Shown: in pieces, positions 56,936 through 64,000 of the stretch
Layout: every line of letters starts with the position of its first letter
How positions within the stretch are numbered: the first letter of the stretch is position 1
Assembly: GCA_947259585.1 (NCBI GenBank)
Contig: CAMYMV010000016.1
Location: 1-64,000 of the forward strand
DNA from: an uncultured Gemmatimonadales bacterium
GTDB taxonomy: Bacteria; Gemmatimonadota; Gemmatimonadetes; Palauibacterales; Palauibacteraceae
DNA length: 64,000 nt
Direction: 5' to 3'
Notes under the pieces: generated by a model
Seen by the model: the letters and a program-made list of their open reading frames with translations, nothing else
What the model was told of the DNA's origin: nothing
Database searches by the model: none
Made by a program: the position numbers and the translations under genes

Positions 56936-57328
56936 TCAGCTCTTCTCGAGAAGTCTCGCCAAACGCTCCGTGATCTCGCGTCGCCCGTCTTCCTGCTCCG
57001 GCTCGGTGGCAGCGCTCGACGCAGCGTGCATCCGGATAGCCTCCTCGACCAGGCTGACGACGCTTTCGGCCCTGCGAGCGGTTCTCTGAATCTCCGCGGT
57101 GCGAGCGGCCACGGCGTCGAGGGTGGCACGCATCTCCGCGATGCCGGGCCGGGTATCGCCGCTTGCCCACCGGCTGACCGCGGGCTGGGTGATTCTGAGC
57201 CGTCGCGCCAGCTCGGTACGTGACATGGGAAGGTCGTCGAGAAGGGCGCGAAATACCCCGTAGACCTCTTCCGGACGGATGCCGCGTCCGACGGCGACAT
57301 GCCAGTCGGGGACCCTTGCTTCGGTCAT
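56936..57328 (-). CDS. XRE-family HTH regulator
   Basis: MSRTELARRLRITQPAVSRWASGDTRPGIAEMRATLDAVAA. Confidence 0.85.
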   Translation of the reverse strand: MTEARVPDWHVAVGRGIRPEEVYGVFRALLDDLPMSRTELARRLRITQPAVSRWASGDTRPGIAEMRATLDAVAARTAEIQRTARRAESVVSLVEEAIRMHAASSAATEPEQEDGRREITERLARLLEKS

Positions 57329-57653
57329 CGAGTCACCAGCCTTGGCCAACAGAATGAGAGGGACACGCACTTAGGAGATGCCGTTTGCCGGCAAGACCTT
57401 ACATGCGGACTTGTGCCGAATCGGCAGCAGCCATTCGGAAGCGTCGGAGACTCCCCACGGCAGGATCCTTTAGAACGCCATGAAAACCCGCCATCGGCGG
57501 CACGACTTCTGCCCTCCAGCGGGTGGCTAGCTGTTGCCAGGCTGGATAGAAGCCATGCCCTCGAGCCCCGTTGCGTCGTCGAGCCGGGGCCCGTTGTCGC
57601 GTCTGGTGGCCAGGGCGCTACTCGATGGCGTCAACCGCTAAAATAGGGGGAGA

Positions 57654-60600
57654 ATGGGGATTCATCCTCGCTGGCGTAGTCGGCGCATGCCAGCGGTCCC
57701 AGAGGGGAGCGAGAGAAGGCTCTCGCGCGTTCGATCGTCGTTGGGGGCGGCCGAACGCGTCGGCGCAGTTGCGCCCATTCGCCGGCTAAGTGCAGGACGT
57801 CTGGCCTTTTGCCTCGCGGCGGTGGTCCTGCTCGCGCCCGCCGAAGCCCGTGGCCAGGGCTGGCATGATCCGAGCTGGCAGAACCGCAAACCGATCACGA
57901 TCACCGGCGGTCAGATCGCGGGCGACCTGTCAGACTTTCCGGTGCTCATTTCACTCACCGACGCTGACCTGTCCGCCCGGGCTCTGGCAAACGGGTTTGA
58001 CATTCTGTTCACGGACGCCGACGGCACCACCAAGCTCGACCACGAGCGAACGCGTTGGGTCTCCAGCACAGGCGAGCTGATCGCGTGGGTCAAGGTCACG
58101 AACCTCACGGCCGGCGTCGACAAGACGATCTACATGTACTACGGCAACGCGGGCGCCGCAGATCAGCAGAATGCGGCCGCGGTATGGAGCAACGGTTACG
58201 AAGCGGTCTACCATCTGGATGACGACTTTGCCGATGCCACCGGCAATCATGCACCGGGGACCAACTTCAACTCGGTGGATGTTCCGGCCCTCATAGGAGA
58301 CGGGCAGGATTTCGAGCAGACCAACGACACGGACCACATCGACATCGGCAACTGGAGCGTCGCTGGCTCCGAGCTCACCATCCAATCATGGGTCAGGTAC
58401 GAGAGCTTCTCCATAAATGACGGACGCGTCGTCTCCAAGGCCCTCGACGCGGCGGAGCAGGAACACGTCTTCATGCTCAGTAACATCAACGTCGGATCTC
58501 CGACCAATTGGCGTACGCGCATGAAGACGGGCACCCTGGACGCTTCGGGCACAACCACGCTGATTCAGCCGACCAATACGGTCAACCCGAACACGTGGTA
58601 CCTAACTGCAGCTACTTATGATGGCGCGACGATGCGCCTGCTGCAGAATGGTGGACAAGTGGCGAGCGTCGGCAAGACGGGGAACCTGCGGCAGAACGGG
58701 TGGAGCATCTATCTGGGCAACAACCCACGCAACGGCACTACGCCGTGGTACAAGGCGCTGGACGGCGTTCTGGACGAGGTCCGCATCTCATCGGTGGCCC
58801 GGTCGAGCAGCTGGCTCACTACGGAATACAACAACCAGAGGCCGGGTGCGACGTTCTACGGAGTGGGGCCCGAGCAGGCCGAGCTGGGGTTCTCGTCGGC
58901 AACTAGTCAAACCTTCTGGGTTGGCAAAGCCGCAACGGCAATCAGTGCTATCACTATTGCCGACGCCGCGCCGGCTACCATCACGACCGCGAACGACATC
59001 CGGATCCGCATCCCATCCGGCTTCAACATGACCTGGGATGGGGCGGATCTGACGGTCACGATCGGAGGGAACGCCTCCGCCAAGGTCTCGACCACCGTGA
59101 GCTACGAGGACGCAGATCAGACGCTCGTGATCGACGTGACCTCCGACTTCGCGCCGGGCGACACGATCACGATCTCGGACCTGAGCTTCATGGACTTCAC
59201 GGACGCGTCGGGAGCGGACAACCTGGAGCTCGAGGTGGACAACGCCGGCACGGTGGCGGCCGAGGACGACGAGACGATCGAGATCCTCGCCAACGGGACG
59301 CCGACGATCTCCTCCGAGCTCGATCAAAGCTTCCGGGTGGGAGATCCGCCGATCACGATCAGCACCATTACCGTGCGAGAAGACGCGACGGCGCCATCGA
59401 TCACGGCCGCCAACGACATCCGCATCCACATCCCGTCGGGCTTCAACATGAGGTGGGACGTCAGCGATGTGGATGCTTTGATCCTCGGCACGGCAGCGGG
59501 GAAGGTCTCCGGCACGGTCAGCTACGAAGCCGGCGACAGGACCCTCGTGATCGACGTGCTCACCGACTTCGACCCCGGAGAGCTGATTACCGTCTCGGAC
59601 CTCAACTTCACCAGCTTCAGCTCGGCCTCCCTGGCGGACAACCTGGAGCTGGAAGTCGGCAATGACAACCAGACATCCGCCTACGATGACAAGGTCATCT
59701 TCATCGCGCTCATCCTCGTCACGCCCGACATCCAGTCCTCGAACGACCAGTTCTTCGGGGTGGGAGGCCCGCCGACCAAGATGGCGACGATTCGTATCAC
59801 GGACGACGACGTGATTCCCCAGATCACGGCGGCGAACGACATCCGCATCCGCATACCCGCCGACCTCGACATGCTCTGGGACGTGACCAACCTCACGCCC
59901 ACATTCTCGGGCCGCGGCAACAGCAACGTCTCTGGCACCGTGTCCTACGAGGACGGGGGCAAGACGATGGTGATCAATGTGCTCACCGACTTCTCGCCCT
60001 CGGACTGGCTCAACGTCAAGAACGTCGAATTCGTCAGCTTCACCTCCGCCTCGCCGCCCGAACGGCTCGAGCTCGAGGTCTACAATGACGGGTCGGTCGT
60101 ATCGGTGGACCAGTTCATCAAAGAAATCACCGGAGGCGTCATTAGCGTCGACGTGTGGCCGGACACGGTCCGGGTTTCACAGTTGCCGAGCAACGGAACG
60201 AACTACACGGCCGACTTCACCGTCTCGAACATTGGAAGCGGCACCGACAGCTACGATCTTCTCACCTCCGCCAGCCCGGGGACCGCGATCAGCGTGATCT
60301 CCATCACCGGGGTGGACGTGACCCAGGGCGCGAACCCGGACAGCGCGCGACTCTCGGACCTGCCGGCCAGCGACTCCCGGGTGGTGACGGTCACCTATTC
60401 GGTGGCCGATGTCCCGCTGAGCACGATCGATACGCTGTCCCTCGTCGCCCGCTCGGCCTCAAGCCCGACGGAATCGGACGACGGCCGGCTCATTCTCACC
60501 GTGGCGCGGCCGAACCTCACGATGTTGAAGGCGGTGGCTCCGAACGGCACCCAGCTGCCTGGAACCGACCTCACCTACACGGTCACGGCCACCAACGCCG

Positions 60601-60887
60601 GCAGCGAGACCGCGCTCGGCGTCGTCTCGGTCGATTCCCTGCCCGCCGAGGTTGAGTTCAAGGTGGGGAGCGTCGCCACGAGCTTCCCGTCGGGAATAGG
60701 CGTGGCCGTCGAGTACTCCAATGACGGCGGTGGGACCTGGACCTACAGTCCGGTGTCGGCGGGGTGCGGCGCGCCGGTCGGCTACGACGGCTGTGTGGAC
60801 CGGATCCGCTGGTCCCTGCAGGACCCGCTGTCATCGGCGGCCCCTGACAACACCGGTGACATGGAGTTCGTAGCGCGCATCAAGTAA
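57654..60887 (+). CDS. Large secreted DUF2341 / LamG-like / DUF11 surface protein
   Basis: WHDPSWQNRKPITITGGQIAGDLSDFPVLISLTDADL (DUF2341-like), LamG-like segment, three tandem repeats, C-terminal DUF11; start may lie later. Confidence 0.85.
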   Translation: MGIHPRWRSRRMPAVPEGSERRLSRVRSSLGAAERVGAVAPIRRLSAGRLAFCLAAVVLLAPAEARGQGWHDPSWQNRKPITITGGQIAGDLSDFPVLISLTDADLSARALANGFDILFTDADGTTKLDHERTRWVSSTGELIAWVKVTNLTAGVDKTIYMYYGNAGAADQQNAAAVWSNGYEAVYHLDDDFADATGNHAPGTNFNSVDVPALIGDGQDFEQTNDTDHIDIGNWSVAGSELTIQSWVRYESFSINDGRVVSKALDAAEQEHVFMLSNINVGSPTNWRTRMKTGTLDASGTTTLIQPTNTVNPNTWYLTAATYDGATMRLLQNGGQVASVGKTGNLRQNGWSIYLGNNPRNGTTPWYKALDGVLDEVRISSVARSSSWLTTEYNNQRPGATFYGVGPEQAELGFSSATSQTFWVGKAATAISAITIADAAPATITTANDIRIRIPSGFNMTWDGADLTVTIGGNASAKVSTTVSYEDADQTLVIDVTSDFAPGDTITISDLSFMDFTDASGADNLELEVDNAGTVAAEDDETIEILANGTPTISSELDQSFRVGDPPITISTITVREDATAPSITAANDIRIHIPSGFNMRWDVSDVDALILGTAAGKVSGTVSYEAGDRTLVIDVLTDFDPGELITVSDLNFTSFSSASLADNLELEVGNDNQTSAYDDKVIFIALILVTPDIQSSNDQFFGVGGPPTKMATIRITDDDVIPQITAANDIRIRIPADLDMLWDVTNLTPTFSGRGNSNVSGTVSYEDGGKTMVINVLTDFSPSDWLNVKNVEFVSFTSASPPERLELEVYNDGSVVSVDQFIKEITGGVISVDVWPDTVRVSQLPSNGTNYTADFTVSNIGSGTDSYDLLTSASPGTAISVISITGVDVTQGANPDSARLSDLPASDSRVVTVTYSVADVPLSTIDTLSLVARSASSPTESDDGRLILTVARPNLTMLKAVAPNGTQLPGTDLTYTVTATNAGSETALGVVSVDSLPAEVEFKVGSVATSFPSGIGVAVEYSNDGGGTWTYSPVSAGCGAPVGYDGCVDRIRWSLQDPLSSAAPDNTGDMEFVARIK
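58900..60150 (+). repeat. Three tandem domain repeats, period about 420 bp (140 aa)
   Basis: ANDIRIRIPSGFNMTWD (~58990), ANDIRIHIPSGFNMRWD (~59410), ANDIRIRIPADLDMLWD (~59834). Confidence 0.85.
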
Positions 60888-60908
60888 CTCCGCCGAAAGC
60901 GGATGTCG

Positions 60909-61649
60909 TCACGAATCGAGCTCGTCGTCGGCCTGGAGCGCCTTCGGCGGACCCAGGATCTCCGCGTAGATGATCGCCCGCTCCAGCTCCGACAAGCCTT
61001 CCAGCTTCTTCAGTCCACTGGCGGTCGAGCGTCGGACTTCTGCCGGAGGCGCCAACCCTCCAGCCTCGGAGCCCGGCTTCGTAGTCTCAGCCCGGTGCGT
61101 TGCACTCATGGAAGCGGGAGACGCGGAAGTACCCGCCCTGCGGCGAGCCGCGGCCTCCGCGAGTCCGGCAATCTCCGCCAGATCGGAGCTCCGCGCGCGA
61201 TGGCCGCCACGGCCCGCTTCGGCGGTTGACCCGGCGGTGACATCCCGCACGTCCCATCCGCGGCGCTCCGCCGTTCGCCGACCGCGTCGCTGAGCCTCGG
61301 CCCCTCGCTCCGCCTCGGCCCGTTGGACTTCCATCTGCCGCGCCAATTCAGCCCGACGCCGGGCTTCCGCTCGGGGCCGCGGAGGGTTCTCGAGCCGCGC
61401 CTGGGCCTGCTCGGGTCGCGACTGCTTCTCGGCCCCCTGCTCTGGCCGCTGTTTCTGCTGCTCTGGCCGCTGCAGCCCGAAGCCCTCGAGCACGTCGCCG
61501 ATCGCCTTGTCCCAATCAAGCGGCTGCTGCTCGCCGCGCTCCTCCGTGCCGGCTTCAGGCGGGCGGGGCGGCCGCTTCTTCTTCTTGGCGCCTCGCGAGA
61601 ACAGCCAGACCATGAGGACCATAATCAGGATCTCGAAGAAGCCGTCCAT
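60909..61649 (-). CDS. Hypothetical membrane-anchored protein, charged C-terminal region
   Basis: MDGFFEILIMVLMVWLFSRGAKKKKRPPRPPEAG; Glu/Arg/Ala-rich remainder; EGLSELERAIIYAEILGPPKAL. Confidence 0.75.
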   Translation of the reverse strand: MDGFFEILIMVLMVWLFSRGAKKKKRPPRPPEAGTEERGEQQPLDWDKAIGDVLEGFGLQRPEQQKQRPEQGAEKQSRPEQAQARLENPPRPRAEARRRAELARQMEVQRAEAERGAEAQRRGRRTAERRGWDVRDVTAGSTAEAGRGGHRARSSDLAEIAGLAEAAARRRAGTSASPASMSATHRAETTKPGSEAGGLAPPAEVRRSTASGLKKLEGLSELERAIIYAEILGPPKALQADDELDS

Positions 61650-61652
61650 CGC

Positions 61653-62972
61653 CTAACCCTCCCACGCCGCGGCGCCCGCCGCCTCGAGGAACACGCCCAC
61701 CTCCTCATGAGACGTGATCAGGTTGGGCGAGATCCGGGCCGTGTTCAGACCGAGGGTGCTGAAGGGCCGGAACACCAGACCGTGCTCCTGGCGGGCGCGC
61801 TCGAAGAACGCCGCGCTCTCGAGCCCGCCGACCTCGACCGCCGCCAGCGAGGCGCCCATCTCCCAGGACTCGGGCGAGCGCCAGACGAGACCTGGCGTGT
61901 CCTCCACACCGGCCTGCAGCGCTCGCCGCATCGCGGAGAGACTCTCGCGCTTCGTCTGATCGCCGATCGCGGACTGGAAGTCGATCGCGTCGCCCAGCGC
62001 CAGCAACCCGGGAAGGTCGCGGGTCCCGTAGTCCTCGTAGATCCGCGCCGTGCCGGCCCAGCGTTCCTGTCCCCAGGTCACCGACAGCGGGCGTAGCTCG
62101 TCTCGCATCGCCCGCCGCACGTACAGCAGGCCGATGCCCTTCGGCGCCTGGAGCCATTTGTGCGGGCTGGCCGCGTAGAAATCGACCTCCGAGCTCGCCA
62201 GGGCGATCGGCAGCATGCCCACGGTCTGGGCGCCGTCCACCGCCACGAACTCGACGCCGCGTTCGTGGGCACCCGAGGCAAGCTCGCGCAGCGGATGCCG
62301 CAGGCCCACGAAGTTGTCGACGTGCGGGAAGACCAGGACCCGCGTCCGGGGGCCGACCTCGCGCATGTGGAGCTCGACGACATCGGCCGCGCTCAGCGAG
62401 GGCACATCCAGAACCGGGAACTCGAATCGGCGGACCGAGAACCCTCGCGACTCCGCGCAGTGGTCCCAGCAGATGCTGGCCCCGGGGTGGTTCAGCGTGC
62501 TGAACAACACCTCGTCGCCAGGGCCCAGGGGGAGGCCGGCCGCCAGGACGTTGAACCCCTCCGTCGTGTTGTGGATGAGCGCGAGATCCTCGGGCTCGCA
62601 GCCCACGAACGCCGCCGCCTTTTCGCGCACCGCTTCACGCGGCTCTTCCCACGCGCCTCCCCACATGTAGAGCCACGGGTTCTCCTCGCAGATATCCAGG
62701 TAGGTCTTGTGGGCCTTCTGCACCGCCTTGGGGACGGTCCCGATGGAGGCGTGGTTCAGGTAGACGACGCCGGGGCCGAGCAGATACTCGTCGCGGAAGT
62801 CGCGAAAGTCGCGGCCGCCACCGATCCGGGCCCCAGAGCGATCCACCGCGGCCGTCGTCGAGACCCGCTGCATGCTCGCCCCCAGAAGCCGGTCGGCGTC
62901 GACGAGCCGGCCGACGCTTGCGGCGCCCGCGACGGCTGCGAGCTGTCCCAGAAACGCCCTTCGGTGGCTCAT
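61653..62972 (-). CDS. Aminotransferase class V (isopenicillin-N-epimerase-like), Tat-type leader
   Basis: MSHRRAFLGQLAAVAGAASVGRL; YLNHASIGTVPKAV, ASPHKWLQAPKGIGLLYVRR. Confidence 0.9.
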   Translation of the reverse strand: MSHRRAFLGQLAAVAGAASVGRLVDADRLLGASMQRVSTTAAVDRSGARIGGGRDFRDFRDEYLLGPGVVYLNHASIGTVPKAVQKAHKTYLDICEENPWLYMWGGAWEEPREAVREKAAAFVGCEPEDLALIHNTTEGFNVLAAGLPLGPGDEVLFSTLNHPGASICWDHCAESRGFSVRRFEFPVLDVPSLSAADVVELHMREVGPRTRVLVFPHVDNFVGLRHPLRELASGAHERGVEFVAVDGAQTVGMLPIALASSEVDFYAASPHKWLQAPKGIGLLYVRRAMRDELRPLSVTWGQERWAGTARIYEDYGTRDLPGLLALGDAIDFQSAIGDQTKRESLSAMRRALQAGVEDTPGLVWRSPESWEMGASLAAVEVGGLESAAFFERARQEHGLVFRPFSTLGLNTARISPNLITSHEEVGVFLEAAGAAAWEG

Positions 62973-63015
62973 GCGCCGTTCGCCACGGGCCTCACGTGAC
63001 CTGGCTCTCTCGCGC

Positions 63016-64000
63016 CTATGTCTCCGTGTCCGAAGTCTCGTCGGCACCGGCGATGGACTTACGCATCTGCGTGTCACTGGCGATGTTACGATATTTCATA
63101 TAATCCATGATACCAAGGTTGCCGCTCTGGAAGGCCCCGGCGATCGCCTTGGGCACCTCGGCCTGCGCCCGGACCACCTCGGCCTTCATCTCCTCGACGC
63201 GCGCCTTGTTCTCCTGCTCCGAGGCGACGGCCATGGCGCGCCGCTCCTCGGCCTTCGCCTGGGCGATGCGCTTGTCCGCCTCCGCCTGGTCGGTCTGAAG
63301 CTCGGCCCCGATGTTCTTGCCCACGTCCACGTCGGCGATGTCGATGGAGAGGATCTCGAACGCGGTTCCGCTGTCGAGACCCTTGGCGAGCACCGTCTTC
63401 GAGATGGCGTCCGGGTTCTCGAGCACCGCCGCGTGGGAGGCGGCGGAGCCGATCGTGCTGACGATCCCCTCTCCCACCCGGGCGAGGATGGTCTCCTCAC
63501 CCGCGCCCCCGACCAACCGGTTGATGTTCGCCCGGACGGTGACGCGCGCGATGGCGATGAGCTGAATGCCGTCCTTGGCCATCGCGGCCACCTTCGGCGT
63601 CTGAATTACCTTCGGGTTCACCGAGACCTGGACGGCGTCCAGGACGTCGCGTCCGGCGAGGTCGATCGCCGCGGCCTGCTGGAAGGGGAGCTCGATGTTG
63701 GCCTTGTCGGCCGAGATCAGCGAAAGCACCACCCGGTGCACATCGCCGCCGGCCAGGAAGTGTGCCTCGAGCTCGTCGATGTTGAGCTTGAGTCCGGCCT
63801 TGGTCGCGCTGATGAGCGGCAGGATGATCTCCCGTGGGGCCACCTTCCGGAAGCGCATGCCCACAAGGTTGGACAGCTTGACCCTTACGCCCGAAGCGAA
63901 GGCCGTGATCCAGAGCCCCACGGGGACGGCCCAGAACAGGAAGAGGAGGAGAAACGCTCCCAGGGCGATCACAAGCGCGGTGCCGACTGCTATGCCTTCC
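63016..64000 (-). CDS. floA: Flotillin-like FloA, 5' end beyond right edge
   Basis: [58 protein letters not shown]...[53 protein letters not shown]; frame remains open to the edge. Confidence 0.93.
   Translation of the reverse strand, partial: EGIAVGTALVIALGAFLLLFLFWAVPVGLWITAFASGVRVKLSNLVGMRFRKVAPREIILPLISATKAGLKLNIDELEAHFLAGGDVHRVVLSLISADKANIELPFQQAAAIDLAGRDVLDAVQVSVNPKVIQTPKVAAMAKDGIQLIAIARVTVRANINRLVGGAGEETILARVGEGIVSTIGSAASHAAVLENPDAISKTVLAKGLDSGTAFEILSIDIADVDVGKNIGAELQTDQAEADKRIAQAKAEERRAMAVASEQENKARVEEMKAEVVRAQAEVPKAIAGAFQSGNLGIMDYMKYRNIASDTQMRKSIAGADETSDTET

Noticed and set aside
1-64000. CRISPR arrays, IS elements, prophage, rRNA or tRNA genes
   Set aside because: No regularly spaced repeat arrays, transposase or phage proteins, or recognisable RNA genes found by reading; absence not verified with tools.

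Overview
64 kb of GC-rich bacterial chromosome, densely coding, with no rRNA, tRNA, IS element or CRISPR array that I could support. Gene content (TamA/TamB, TonB-like protein, lipoproteins, outer-membrane barrel proteins) indicates a diderm; a Gemmatimonadota-like origin is only a guess. Main landmarks: PAS sensor and CaCA antiporter; PD40 and beta-lactamase-fold lipoproteins; three toxin-antitoxin-like modules (Phd/PIN, HigBA, DUF4160 + HTH protein); tamA-tamB; sulfatase and HAD; two membrane Ser/Thr kinases; csp and rpsU; a six-gene citrate-lyase / aconitase / isocitrate-dehydrogenase / PrpD operon (37.8-46.0 kb); and an XRE-regulator plus DUF11 giant surface-protein locus (49.0-60.9 kb). 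The strongest find is a probable selenoprotein at 24016..24804 (-). It is an ArsM-like methyltransferase whose ORF appears to end at 24196, but the same frame continues 59 codons past an in-frame TGA. That TGA sits exactly where the family has a Cys (LWAA[U]IGGAL), and a perfect 6-bp hairpin with a G in its 5-nt loop starts its loop 16 nt after the TGA (bacterial SECIS geometry). Other observations: a promoter / alternative-hairpin / terminator module ahead of csp, a predicted leaderless higB with an operator on its start codon, two frame-breaking internal deletions (aconitase, small DUF11 gene), and a dyad-rich control region with a G12 tract.
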